Shown here: piece by piece, positions 25,808 to 34,982 of the stretch | Layout: every line of letters starts with the position of its first letter | How positions within the stretch are numbered: the stretch's first letter is position 1 | Origin: Lewinellaceae bacterium | Lineage (GTDB): Bacteria > Bacteroidota > Bacteroidia > Chitinophagales > Saprospiraceae | NCBI GenBank assembly: GCA_020636325.1 | Contig: JACJYC010000012.1 | Span: 1-64,000 of the forward strand | DNA length: 64,000 nt | Reading direction: 5' to 3' | Position numbers and translations under genes: made by a program | The notes under the pieces: generated by a model | The model's input: the letters and a program-made list of their open reading frames with translations, nothing else | The model's database searches: none | Told to the model about the DNA's origin: nothing

Positions 25808-26941
25808 CTACCGCTCCTGAGATTGGTCAATAAAGTCTTTCGGTGAAAGTCCGGTAGCGTTTTTGAAAACCCGGTTAAAGGTTGCCTTGGAATTGAAACC
25901 GCAGTCCAGTGCAATGGATAACAGGTTAAACCGATCGTTTTCCGGGTTGGCGACGGCCTCCTTGAAGGCTTCTACCCGGAAGTCGTTGACGTATTGATTG
26001 AAGTTCTTTCCAAAACCGGTATTGATCACGTTGGAGACCAGGCTTGCGGAGGTATTGAGTTTGGATGCCACCTCCCGGACCGTGAGTTCGGGGTTGAGGT
26101 AGACCTTGTCTTTTTCCATCGCCAGCCCGATCCGTTCCTTCCACAACTCCAGTTCTCCGGAAGGAAGTTCGGCGCCGTTTCCGGTTTTTTCTTTGGGTTC
26201 GTAATGCAGGTATATGGTACGGGGCTGGAAGTAGCCCTGCTGGCCGATGATGTAGAGCAGCACAGCCAGGAAGAAATACTCCCACCAGTTCTGGGTAAAG
26301 CTGAGGTTGACGCCGAAGCTGTTCAACGCGTTGAAAACCCAGGCAAGCGTGATGCCGAAGGAGAGCAGGTAAAGGTAGTTTCGATACCAGTCCAGCCGGA
26401 TCTCATGGGTATTGGAATAGGCGGTTTCGATCCAGTCCCTGTACCTGTGATAATGCCGGATGGCCATGAACAGATAGACGTAATTTGAAACCAGGGTCGC
26501 AAGTTGAAAAAACGGATAAACAAACGGAAGGTCAATGTTGGAAATCCAATATTGGACAAAGGCCTTCCCCTTGAAAAAAACCGCCAGATGGTAGAAAAAA
26601 TACACCCCGAAGGGAATCAGATGCCGGATATGCCCGAGCCGGAAACCGAAATCCTCGTTGGTTTTGCTGACCAGGTAAAAGTACAGGACCGGCCCGATCA
26701 GCAACCCGGGGTCATATGGAAAAAACAACAGTTCGTCCCACATGATATTGATGCCCATAAACCCCAGGGTATAAGGCGATATCAGCAGGATCATCAAAAA
26801 CAGCAACAGGCTGAACAACCGGTCAGACAATCGATTCTGCCGGATGCCCCGGATCAGGGAGAGCGTACCGAAAACCATCCCCTGAAAAGACCCGATCAGC
26901 AAGGCGACGGAATAGATATTGAAGGTAACGGCCAACCACAT
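25808..26941 (-). CDS. AraC-family regulator with N-terminal membrane domain
   Basis: A 377-aa protein. The ATG at 26941 (MWLAVTFN) is preferred to a TTG nine bases upstream. Residues about 5-240 contain seven hydrophobic segments (LIGSFQGMVFGTLSL, RLFSLLLFLMILL and others). The C-terminal 110 residues are an AraC double helix-turn-helix (LTVREVASKLNTSASLVSNVIN; LSIALDCGFNSKATFNRVFKNATGLSPKDF). It lies between the GIN-domain gene at the end of the NRPS region and the amylase gene, all on one strand, so it may regulate either group. Confidence 0.9.
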   Translation of the reverse strand: MWLAVTFNIYSVALLIGSFQGMVFGTLSLIRGIRQNRLSDRLFSLLLFLMILLISPYTLGFMGINIMWDELLFFPYDPGLLIGPVLYFYLVSKTNEDFGFRLGHIRHLIPFGVYFFYHLAVFFKGKAFVQYWISNIDLPFVYPFFQLATLVSNYVYLFMAIRHYHRYRDWIETAYSNTHEIRLDWYRNYLYLLSFGITLAWVFNALNSFGVNLSFTQNWWEYFFLAVLLYIIGQQGYFQPRTIYLHYEPKEKTGNGAELPSGELELWKERIGLAMEKDKVYLNPELTVREVASKLNTSASLVSNVINTGFGKNFNQYVNDFRVEAFKEAVANPENDRFNLLSIALDCGFNSKATFNRVFKNATGLSPKDFIDQSQER

Positions 26942-27005
26942 AAAAGGCAATTATCTTGTATCCGGACCGTTGGACATTTTTTCCCAACCCGGCAGCGAGC
27001 ATTGT

Positions 27006-27917
27006 TTACCTGAACAAATTTACGGTTTTTCCATCGGAGGCCGCCTCGATTCTTACCAGCATCCGGGTTTTTTCGCCGGATTTGTCCACTTCATAGATCT
27101 CCGTGCCAACCGGAAAATACTCTTTCTTGCCCTGAAATCCCATGAAACTGGTCCCGTAACTGAACCTTCGTTCCTCCGGCCCCTGGATCACGACATCCAC
27201 TCCCGACATCCGGTTATTGCGCACCTTTACATTGACGTACTGAATAGCGGGCGCCGCCGCGTCTGCATTGCCCGAGGCCTGCTGCACCACGCCTTCGGAC
27301 GTATTGAGGTCAATTTTGGGCGGGTTGCCGGATATCTCCACCTTTCCCCGGCCGGTCACATAGCCGCCGACGCTTTCCGTTGCGTATATTTTGGCCGTAC
27401 CCCAACTCGAGATCTGGACCAGGGCTTTCCCCGCGATCAGGCCGGCGGCGTCCACCGAACCGGTAGCCAGGTTGACATTCAATTCGCCCGCTTTGCCTTT
27501 CAGGGTCACTTTCCCGACAGGGTTGACCAGGTTGAAGGCGGAAACGTCGATGCCCGTGACGGTATAATTCCCATAACCGCCGGTTTCCAGGTGATCGATG
27601 TAGGCAGCGCCGATCTTGATCGAAACCCCTTTGGAAGGTTCAATCCAGCCTTGCTGGGAGATCGACAGCTCCCCCCCGGATTCGGATACCTCGATTTTGT
27701 CCAGGATATTCTTGTCGGTGGTGATCTCCAGAAATGGAAAGCTTTTGCAAACCACTTCTACTTCGGCGGGGAAATTCACCGACACGGCAGTAAAAATCCC
27801 CATCGACCTTTTCGAGGTCTGGATATTGCCGTCTCCTTTGACCAGGCCCGAGGATTGGGCCGGCAGGGCCGCCAGAAAGGTCAGCGCTGCGAGCATTACC
27901 AAAATCTGCTTTTTCAT
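27006..27917 (-). CDS. GIN-domain (DUF2807) secreted protein
   Basis: A 303-aa exported protein with a signal peptide (MKKQILVMLAALTFLAALPA). Residues about 25-225 match the head-GIN (DUF2807) pattern found in Bacteroidota: GDGNIQTSKRSMGIFTAVSVN followed by regularly spaced beta strands ending in Gly-rich turns, a right-handed beta-solenoid-like domain. The C-terminal part (YFPVGTEIYEVDKSGEKT) is unassigned. It is 48 bp after the outer-membrane barrel gene and is probably co-exported or surface exposed. Confidence 0.82.
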   Translation of the reverse strand: MKKQILVMLAALTFLAALPAQSSGLVKGDGNIQTSKRSMGIFTAVSVNFPAEVEVVCKSFPFLEITTDKNILDKIEVSESGGELSISQQGWIEPSKGVSIKIGAAYIDHLETGGYGNYTVTGIDVSAFNLVNPVGKVTLKGKAGELNVNLATGSVDAAGLIAGKALVQISSWGTAKIYATESVGGYVTGRGKVEISGNPPKIDLNTSEGVVQQASGNADAAAPAIQYVNVKVRNNRMSGVDVVIQGPEERRFSYGTSFMGFQGKKEYFPVGTEIYEVDKSGEKTRMLVRIEAASDGKTVNLFR

Positions 27918-27965
27918 AAAATTTTATTTTGTTTTCATTTGGCTTCCGGGGTCATCCCGGCAGCA

Positions 27966-30395
27966 TTATTTACCGATCCTGTTTTGTTCGTCCTGGCTGG
28001 CGCCATCGCGTTTGCGTTCGGCTTTTACGTTCTTGTTCCCGAAGTTCCAGCTGAAATTGACCATGAACTGCTGACTTTCCCAGGTACGGAGCACATTAAA
28101 GTCCATGGGTCCGAAATTGACCTGGCTTTTCCAGCGCTGGGTTCCGAAAATATCGTTGAAACCAGCCTTGAGGTAGCCGTTGCCCCCGAGGACCTTTCTG
28201 CCCAGGGCCATGTTGAAACTGCCCGAGCTGCGGTCATTGAAGATGACACGTTTGGTAGCGGAATTGAAAAAGCCGGATAATTCCAGGTTCCAGGCTTTCA
28301 GGTTGAAGTTATGGCTCATATAGCCGTTGACCCCCCATTGCCTGGCGGTGTAGGATCCTTCCTGCAATACCCCGGAGTAATGGCTGTAATATGGCCCGAT
28401 CCAGGTATAAACGAACCACCATTGCATAATGGGGGCCGGCAGACTGATGTTCAGGCTGAAATTATCGTTGACACCCACATTCTCAGTGGTGATGTACGTT
28501 TTTTGCCCCTCCTGATGGGTGACCTCCTCAAAAACGTTGTTGGTACGCGCATAGGACAGCGAAAAGTTGGCCGCCTGCATCAGGGTATACGTCAGGTCAA
28601 AGCTGTTGGTATATTGGGGTTGGAGGTAAGGATTCCCTTTCTGGCTGGTGAACTGATCCAGAAAGAACTCAAAGGGATTCATGGCCTGGTAGTTCGGCCT
28701 GGTGATCCGTCGGCTGAATGACAACCGGACCTGGTTGTTGGGGTTCAATTCGTAGGTCACGAAAGCCGAAGGAAAAAGGTTCAGATAGGAAGTATCGGGC
28801 CGTTCGATGCGGGCGCCGGTCATGCCGGTTGAGACGCCCGCCACTACGGTATTCTCAGCCCGCAACCCGGCCTGGAAGCCGAACTTGCCGACGTTTTTGC
28901 TGAAGTTGAGGTATCCCGCATAAATTTGCTCCTTGTATTCGAACAGGTTGGATTGCACGGGGTCTACAACGGGGTTCTCGCCGTCGTTGACGATGCTGAC
29001 CAACAGGTCATTGTCGGTATCGACGAAGGAATATTTCACCCCCGCCTCCAGTTTGGCGTTCTCGGCAAAGGACCGGATATAATCGGCCTTCGAGGAGAAC
29101 ACGCGGATCCCGGTATCGGTATTGTAATCGTTACCTGTATTGCTCAGGGGATTGCCGGCGGGGTCCTTCAGCTGGTTGCGCAGCCGGCTCAGGCCGTCCC
29201 GGTTATAGAAATAATAATCCGCGTCCATTCTGAACTCATTCCCCATTGTATCGAGATACTGGTAATTGAGGTTGACCGTGTTGTGGTTTTGGTCCACGGG
29301 CGACCTGTTGGAGGAATTGAGGCTGGAATCTATGACCGATTGCGCATTCCGGATAAGGGTCTGGCTGTTGTTTTCACTGTTGTTATCCGACCAGAAGCCG
29401 GATGCCAGCACCCCGATGGTATGTCTGGAGCCCAGGAAGAAGTCGGCGCCCAGCCTGAAATTCGGGCTGGTCCAGTTATCGAGGTGGACATCCTCCTGGT
29501 CAAAGGTCTTTTTCTCTTCCCCGGGCAGGCTGATCGTCCGGTCGATCAGGTTGGTTTCCTGCCACTTTCCCTTTGACAAGACAAGGGCGCCGTACAGGTT
29601 CATGTTTCTCGTACGGTGGTTGAGGTTCAGGGAGGTGTTCCAGTTGGGATTGATGTCCTTCTGGAAACGGGCCTGAAAGCTGCCGTTCGTACCCAGGTTC
29701 TTGTCCTTTTTCAAGCGAATGTTGATGATGCCGGCGGTCCCTTCGGCATCATACCGCGCCGAAGGATTCGTGATCACCTCGATACTCTTGATCGTATTGG
29801 CCGGGATGGAATGCAGGACCATGGCCAGGTCGCGACCGCTCACCTTGCTTTCGCGGCCGTCAACCATAATGGTCACTCCCGAGTTGTTGTTCAGCTTGAC
29901 CTGATCGTCACTGCTGACCACCACGCCCGGCGCCATCTTCAGAATTTCCATGGCATCGTTGCCTTCGGCCATCACGGAACCTTCCACGTTGAGGACCAGC
30001 ATATCGGGTTTTTGCTGCAACAGCGGCCGCCGGGAGGTAACGACCACCTCCTGGAGCTGTTCATTCCGGGTTTCCAGCCGTATTGGGCCGAGGGACTTGT
30101 TTTCACCAGCCGCGATGGTCAGGTCCGGGATGAACAGATCCTCAAAGCCCAGGCTGGAAATAAGGAGGAGGTACGCACCGGGTTTGATCCCGTCGATTTC
30201 GAATTGTCCGTCATCGCCTGCAATACCGCCTTTCAGTAAGGTGGAATCGGAAGTCAGTATCTTGATCACCGCAAAGGGAACCGGAGCTGCCTTTTCGTCA
30301 ATTACTTCGCCCTTCAACCGGGCCGGCGCCACCTGTCCCTGTGCGTGGAAGGCTGCGATCATCAAAACGGTAAAAAGTAAAGCTAGTTTTTTCAT
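27966..30395 (-). CDS. Outer-membrane beta-barrel protein (CarboxypepD_reg + plug + OMP_b-brl type)
   Basis: An 809-aa outer-membrane protein. The ATG at 30395 starts a signal peptide (MKKLALLFTVLMIAAF). Residues about 20-100 are a carboxypeptidase-regulatory-like beta-sandwich (LKGEVIDEKAAPVPFAVIKI), residues about 115-220 a plug-like domain (VLNVEGSVMAEGNDAMEIL, GVTIMVDGRES, SARYDAEGTAGIINI), and the rest a 22-strand-type barrel ending in NFSWNFGNKNV. It lacks a clear TonB box and a full TonB-dependent siderophore signature, so transport of the peptide is possible but not shown. It follows the CmlA-like gene by 91 bp. Confidence 0.87.
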   Translation of the reverse strand: MKKLALLFTVLMIAAFHAQGQVAPARLKGEVIDEKAAPVPFAVIKILTSDSTLLKGGIAGDDGQFEIDGIKPGAYLLLISSLGFEDLFIPDLTIAAGENKSLGPIRLETRNEQLQEVVVTSRRPLLQQKPDMLVLNVEGSVMAEGNDAMEILKMAPGVVVSSDDQVKLNNNSGVTIMVDGRESKVSGRDLAMVLHSIPANTIKSIEVITNPSARYDAEGTAGIINIRLKKDKNLGTNGSFQARFQKDINPNWNTSLNLNHRTRNMNLYGALVLSKGKWQETNLIDRTISLPGEEKKTFDQEDVHLDNWTSPNFRLGADFFLGSRHTIGVLASGFWSDNNSENNSQTLIRNAQSVIDSSLNSSNRSPVDQNHNTVNLNYQYLDTMGNEFRMDADYYFYNRDGLSRLRNQLKDPAGNPLSNTGNDYNTDTGIRVFSSKADYIRSFAENAKLEAGVKYSFVDTDNDLLVSIVNDGENPVVDPVQSNLFEYKEQIYAGYLNFSKNVGKFGFQAGLRAENTVVAGVSTGMTGARIERPDTSYLNLFPSAFVTYELNPNNQVRLSFSRRITRPNYQAMNPFEFFLDQFTSQKGNPYLQPQYTNSFDLTYTLMQAANFSLSYARTNNVFEEVTHQEGQKTYITTENVGVNDNFSLNISLPAPIMQWWFVYTWIGPYYSHYSGVLQEGSYTARQWGVNGYMSHNFNLKAWNLELSGFFNSATKRVIFNDRSSGSFNMALGRKVLGGNGYLKAGFNDIFGTQRWKSQVNFGPMDFNVLRTWESQQFMVNFSWNFGNKNVKAERKRDGASQDEQNRIGK

Positions 30396-30486
30396 TTTCC
30401 TCGGTTTGAAATAACATGAATTCGAGTCCAAAAATACCGTGCGGGAAGGGGCGATATCGACTCAGAAAAGATTGAGACGTCTCAAA

Positions 30487-32124
30487 TCAGCTATTTGAGA
30501 CCATTCCGGCCTTTTTTTCCTTTCCCGCAGCCTTTTGGTAGAGCAGTTCTTTCTCGCCGTAAAGCCGTTCGGCGATCCGCCCCTGCGCCTCGCAATGCGC
30601 TACCAGTTTGCCGGAGGCGATGATGGGGTTGGATGTTTCGGTGTATTGAATGCTGCTGATGAATTTGAGCCACGGCTCCATACCCATGGCATAGACATAA
30701 ACCTCCTGAGGATCAAAAATCTCCACCAGGCCCATACCGCGTTCGTAATTGGAGCCGGCCAACCGGCGCGAGCCGTCCTTGTCCCTGGGCAATTCTTCCG
30801 TGAGCAAGGGGCCGTAGAGCCAGGTAAGCGGAGCCCCGTCGCATTCCATTCCCAGGAAGAGTACATCAACCTTGCCGGTTATGGTTTGAATCCGTTCGTA
30901 AAGGGCGTTTTCCACGTTGCAGGAATCCGCGACAAACAGGATCCTGAAATCGCCTATCCGGACGTGGTAACAGAGTTTGGACTGGATATTGAGGTCGCTG
31001 TGCTCCCCTATGAACGGGATCCCCATGATGTCGCAATCGCGGAAGGCCACCTTTTCCATGTCGCCCAGCTCGATCACGTTTTCGAACCCGATATGCCGGA
31101 ACATCAGCTTTAAATTGGGGTCCTGCAAAGCGCCCGAAGTGGTTCGCGGCACGATGATCTTGCCGATTTTGTGCCGGAGCGGCAGCAGGGTTTCAAAGAG
31201 GATATGATCCTGGTGGTTATGGGTGATCAGGACATAATCGATCCGGTCGGGAAGGTCGACGTCCGAAAACCGGTCGACCTCATGAAGATAACCGTAGTAG
31301 CTGATCAGCGGGTCGACCAGGATGCTCACCTCCCTGGTCTCGATCAGGATGCAGGCGTGTCCGAAGTACCGCATCCGGATATTCGGCCCTTCGTATCGTT
31401 GGTAGGCCGGCGGGACTTCGGCGGTAAACAAGGACCTGAAGCGTTCCTCCTGCCCGGGATCGAGATCGATCATGCCCCTGATTGCTGAAAACGGGGCGGG
31501 ATTGCGCTTCATGCTGCCGAGCTTGTCGATTACCGGATGATCAAAAGGGACCTCCAGGTGCAACACCTCCGGGGAATCGAGGCGGGGCGTGCTCAATACG
31601 AAGGGCCTGTCGTCGTTTTCGGTCACCCACAAGGCAATGCTCTGCGAACCGGTATCGTAAAACCCGGTTTGGTACAGCAGCGGTTCAAAAAAACGATACC
31701 CGGGGTTGTTATTCAGGTCGTATACCAGCTCGACCAGCCCTTTGAGGAGGTCCGGCACTTTTCCGTAGGCTTCCTCGAGCGAATGCCCGCGGGGATGGGC
31801 CTTCAGCATGGCATCCAATTCCCTGATCGCGGCGCTGAAATCAAGCTGGTCCTTCTTTGTCCGAAGGGTTTTTTCCTTCAGTTCGCCGACCTCCTTAACC
31901 TTTTCAGGCGGGATATCCATAAACGGCCCGCCCAGTAATTTGGGGTTTTTCACGGCGGCGGCGTGGATATGCGGGGCCTGGATGAAAGAATTCATGATCT
32001 TGAGGTGCCGCCCTTCGATGTTCATAGCGGCGGTTGCCGGAGAAATGAGGTGAGACCACGCGTACCAGCGATCAACCAGCGGTTCGATAACGACGTTGGG
32101 CTTGAGATATACCATAGATTCCAT
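30487..32124 (-). CDS. CmlA-like diiron beta-hydroxylase (metallo-beta-lactamase fold)
   Basis: A 545-aa protein of the same length and plan as CmlA, the oxygenase that beta-hydroxylates a PCP-bound amino acid in chloramphenicol biosynthesis. The N-terminal domain (about 1-240, PNVVIEPLVDRWYAWSHL start) precedes an MBL domain. THNHQDH lies at about residues 300-306, Glu of FIGEHSD at about 374 and Asp of VADSCN at about 400, which parallels the CmlA ligand set HxHxDH/E377/D403. Glu instead of His at the second site is the hallmark of the oxygenase branch. The ATG at 32124 is used; the upstream TTG is less likely. It sits in the NRPS operon and probably hydroxylates a tethered residue. Confidence 0.8.
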   Translation of the reverse strand: MESMVYLKPNVVIEPLVDRWYAWSHLISPATAAMNIEGRHLKIMNSFIQAPHIHAAAVKNPKLLGGPFMDIPPEKVKEVGELKEKTLRTKKDQLDFSAAIRELDAMLKAHPRGHSLEEAYGKVPDLLKGLVELVYDLNNNPGYRFFEPLLYQTGFYDTGSQSIALWVTENDDRPFVLSTPRLDSPEVLHLEVPFDHPVIDKLGSMKRNPAPFSAIRGMIDLDPGQEERFRSLFTAEVPPAYQRYEGPNIRMRYFGHACILIETREVSILVDPLISYYGYLHEVDRFSDVDLPDRIDYVLITHNHQDHILFETLLPLRHKIGKIIVPRTTSGALQDPNLKLMFRHIGFENVIELGDMEKVAFRDCDIMGIPFIGEHSDLNIQSKLCYHVRIGDFRILFVADSCNVENALYERIQTITGKVDVLFLGMECDGAPLTWLYGPLLTEELPRDKDGSRRLAGSNYERGMGLVEIFDPQEVYVYAMGMEPWLKFISSIQYTETSNPIIASGKLVAHCEAQGRIAERLYGEKELLYQKAAGKEKKAGMVSNS

Positions 32125-32147
32125 GAAAAGAAAGTTGATTAAAGTAT

Positions 32148-33101
32148 TCAAATCTGGCTGAGGTACTTATTGTCCGTCAGCGCCTTCAGGAATTCGACGA
32201 TGTCGTCAATTTCGGCATCGGTCAGCGGGCTGGGTCTGGGGAATTTGACCCGTTCATGGGCCGTGCTTTTCCTGAGTTTTTCGAAATCATTGTAGAATTC
32301 AACCACTTCCCGCAACGTTTTTACCGATCCGTCGTGCATATACGGTCCGGTGACCGCAACATTGCGCAGCGAAGGCGTTTTGAATTTCCCCATATCGGCT
32401 TTGGAATGGGTGAGCCGGAACAAGCCGAGATCCTCCGGGTTATCAACGCCGATACTGACAATAGAGTCCTGACTGAAATCGGGGCCGGAGTGGCAGGCGT
32501 CTATGCCGCAGGTGCTGCCCCTGTAAAAGAGGATCATCCCTCGGATGGCCGATTCGCTCATGGCCTTGTCGTCTCCTGCCAGAAACCGGTCGTAAGGCGA
32601 GTCATAGGCCTCCAGGCTGCGCTCAAAATCACTGATGGCCTGCAGCATCAATACCGAATCGGGCGCTTCATCGTAAACGGCGCTGAAAGCCCGCCGGTAG
32701 AAATCCGATTTTTGCAGGCGACTCACCGCCAGGCCGACCGAAGAACCCATTTCGTCGGGGTTGGAAATGGGGCCTGCAGCCTGGGCTTCCAGGGAAGGCG
32801 CCCGCCCGTCCCAGAAAAACTGCGTTCTTTTGGTCATATAGACAATGCTGGGCGTATTTCGGAAAGTGTGCGCCATACCGATGCCCATGCTTTTTGCCGT
32901 ATTATCGGCGAAAGCGAACTCGGGTTTGTGGCAGGATGCGCAACTTACGGTAGAATCACCGGACAGTATAGGGTCCTTGAACAACAATTCCCCCAGTTCG
33001 ACCGGGTTGTCAGGCAGGTCCGGCCCCGGATTTCCGGCAGCTATTGCCAGAAAAACAGCCAATCCCAGTCCTGAAAACAAGAATGGATAATGCAGTTTCA
33101 T
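32148..33101 (-). CDS. Di-heme cytochrome c peroxidase/MauG family protein
   Basis: A 317-aa exported protein with an N-terminal signal peptide. The first heme site is C54-A-S-C-H58. The second reads C198-G-I-D-A-C203-H204, a CX4CH variant instead of CXXCH, followed by SGPDFSQD as in CCP/MauG proteins. The C-terminal FKTPSLRNVAVTGPYMHDG is the family's conserved loop. It reduces peroxide or oxidises a substrate in the periplasm. It lies 23 bp before the CmlA-like gene and 39 bp after the beta-helix/hydrolase gene, so it may supply a tailoring oxidation or detoxify peroxide. Confidence 0.88.
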   Translation of the reverse strand: MKLHYPFLFSGLGLAVFLAIAAGNPGPDLPDNPVELGELLFKDPILSGDSTVSCASCHKPEFAFADNTAKSMGIGMAHTFRNTPSIVYMTKRTQFFWDGRAPSLEAQAAGPISNPDEMGSSVGLAVSRLQKSDFYRRAFSAVYDEAPDSVLMLQAISDFERSLEAYDSPYDRFLAGDDKAMSESAIRGMILFYRGSTCGIDACHSGPDFSQDSIVSIGVDNPEDLGLFRLTHSKADMGKFKTPSLRNVAVTGPYMHDGSVKTLREVVEFYNDFEKLRKSTAHERVKFPRPSPLTDAEIDDIVEFLKALTDNKYLSQI

Positions 33102-33140
33102 AAATTCGGCATTTAGGTAGGAAAGGAAAAAAGGCAGCTG

Positions 33141-34949
33141 TCAACGTTCGCGCGCGGGCAACCGCTGATCGAAAAGCCATTGGAAAAAATCAGGTGCGTC
33201 CTCAAGCAGGTGATTCCAGCATTTTTTACCGGTTGCGGGAATTTCCCTGGTTTTGACCGAAACGCCGTTGAGCCGGAGGTCGAAGGTCATGATGCGGCGT
33301 TGTTCACGGGTGATCCATTCGTCGGCTTCACCCCAGGTCAGTTGAACGGGAAGTTTAGACAACTGGCTGGCCGATTGTTTGGAAAACCGGTAGTAGCCCC
33401 CGAAGGAAGCCAGTGCGGCATACCTTCCGGGGTCGTTCAGGGCCAGATCAAACAAGGCGTCGGCGCCGATATCTATGCCGACCAGGTAGATCCTGGAAAG
33501 GTCGATGGGGTATTTCTCGCAGATCTGGTCCATGATGTCTTCGCAAGCCTGAAGGGACCAGGTGAATGCGAAATTGAACTTGGCTTTCCAGCGTTCTTCC
33601 GAGGCCGGCAATTGGGGGGCAATCACAAAACAGGGGTGGTCCCGCTGAATTTCAGGTTGGGCCAATTGCCATACGAATTGCCTCATCTGGTTGCTGTTGT
33701 CGCCTCCCCTGCCCGTATAATCGTGAAGGAACAAAATGAGCGGATATTTTTCTTCGGCTTCAACCCTGGGCGGTTCGATCAGCCTGAAAGGGATGGTGTC
33801 TCCTTGGCGGGTGGTAAAATCAAACGGTCTTGCCAGGTCATCCCTTCCATACAGGGCATTGTAGTTCTTATTCGACGCCACCCGCCCATCCAGGACTACA
33901 TTTTCCTGTTCTTCTATTTCAACAGACTGATTATCAATAAATTTCACATTTTCCCCGGCAAAAACAACGGGGTCATTGCCACGGGATACAAAAAACCGGT
34001 TGCCGCGGACCTCAATGTGCTTCACCCGTTTAAGTGCGGGTCCGGCCGGATAATTGAGGGCTACCGCCGGGTGATCGGAGAACCTGTATCTGGCGTCAAA
34101 ACCGTCAAAGGTCATCCCGTCCTCCGTCATGAAATCATTTTGCCGGAAGTTGTCGGTAGGTTGGTCATTGATCCGGCATCCGGCGATCACCGCATCGGCT
34201 CCCGCGGTAAGGTTGATGGTCCCGGCCAGTTTCCAGGGCCATCGTTGCCAGTCGTGGCCCGCTGCCGATTGCACGGCGGTCGGGATGGACGGATCCGGTA
34301 CGGCCGCATTGTTGAGGTGCAATCCGAGCAACAGCACACGACTGTGCAGTTCCTTTGTCTTCAATTGATCGACAGGTTGCCCCAAGGGGGCGTTGCGTAA
34401 ATTGATGACGGCCCGATTGATGTCGAGGTTGACCAATCCGAAATTCTTTTCCGGATCAAGCCCGGTAAAAATGGATTTTTGTTCCGCTACGGCGGGCAAC
34501 ACTTTTACCGATTCAGCAGAGGCCGTTCCCCTGCCGTCGATCTCCATGATCGGGAAGACAAACCTGGTGGGATAGACGAGGGGTGCATCGGGCTGCTTTT
34601 TACCTGGCACGGGGTCGGCCCCGCGAAGAACCACCCCGCTTCTGAGGCGTATGCTGCCGGCAAAATAATACAGGCCCTTTTCGAAATAAAGGACCCCGCC
34701 GCCGGCATTGCTCAAGGATTGCATGACCGAATCCAGTCTGGCAGAATCCACCCTGGATCCGGCGGCTACCAGGCCGGGCACTTTCAGGGCGTCAACCCGG
34801 TTGTTCCATTTTATCCTGGAGGTCCAGTGTTTTCCGGTTTCGGGAAAAGCTGCGGCATACGGGTTATCCGAAGGGATCTGGCCGTTTATCTGTGATGCGG
34901 CTGCGAACATGCAGGCCAACGCCGCTATCTTCAGCATGGTGATTTTCAT
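33141..34949 (-). CDS. Beta-helix (pectate-lyase-like) / alpha-beta-hydrolase fusion
   Basis: A 602-aa exported protein (signal peptide ending QINGQ). Residues about 55-355 form a pectate-lyase-superfamily beta-helix, shown by SNAGGGVLYFEKGLYYFAG and repeated short strands (VKHIEVRGNRFFVSRG, NVKFIDNQSVEIEE). Residues about 370-600 form an alpha/beta-hydrolase (YPLILFLHDYTGRGGDN, CFVIAPQLP). The nucleophile elbow reads G-I-D493-I-G, with Asp in place of Ser. The candidate acid is in WGEADEW and the candidate base in WNHLLEDAPDFFQW. It lies between the TE and the cytochrome peroxidase, in the NRPS operon. The role is unknown. Confidence 0.8.
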   Translation of the reverse strand: MKITMLKIAALACMFAAASQINGQIPSDNPYAAAFPETGKHWTSRIKWNNRVDALKVPGLVAAGSRVDSARLDSVMQSLSNAGGGVLYFEKGLYYFAGSIRLRSGVVLRGADPVPGKKQPDAPLVYPTRFVFPIMEIDGRGTASAESVKVLPAVAEQKSIFTGLDPEKNFGLVNLDINRAVINLRNAPLGQPVDQLKTKELHSRVLLLGLHLNNAAVPDPSIPTAVQSAAGHDWQRWPWKLAGTINLTAGADAVIAGCRINDQPTDNFRQNDFMTEDGMTFDGFDARYRFSDHPAVALNYPAGPALKRVKHIEVRGNRFFVSRGNDPVVFAGENVKFIDNQSVEIEEQENVVLDGRVASNKNYNALYGRDDLARPFDFTTRQGDTIPFRLIEPPRVEAEEKYPLILFLHDYTGRGGDNSNQMRQFVWQLAQPEIQRDHPCFVIAPQLPASEERWKAKFNFAFTWSLQACEDIMDQICEKYPIDLSRIYLVGIDIGADALFDLALNDPGRYAALASFGGYYRFSKQSASQLSKLPVQLTWGEADEWITREQRRIMTFDLRLNGVSVKTREIPATGKKCWNHLLEDAPDFFQWLFDQRLPARER

Positions 34950-34982
34950 GATTTTCAGCTTTAATGGTGGGAGGCGAAAGCT

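Noticed and set aside
26919..28280. 453-codon plus-strand frame
   Set aside because: It runs antisense through the GIN-domain gene and the outer-membrane barrel gene and has no domain.
27966..30395. TonB-dependent siderophore receptor
   Set aside because: The CarboxypepD-like domain, plug and barrel fit the broader Bacteroidota OMP_b-brl family. No TonB box or siderophore-receptor signature was found, so the ligand is left open.
30487..32124. UlaG-like L-ascorbate lactonase or plain metallo-beta-lactamase
   Set aside because: The extra N-terminal domain, the length and the Glu at the second metal position fit CmlA much better, and the NRPS context agrees.
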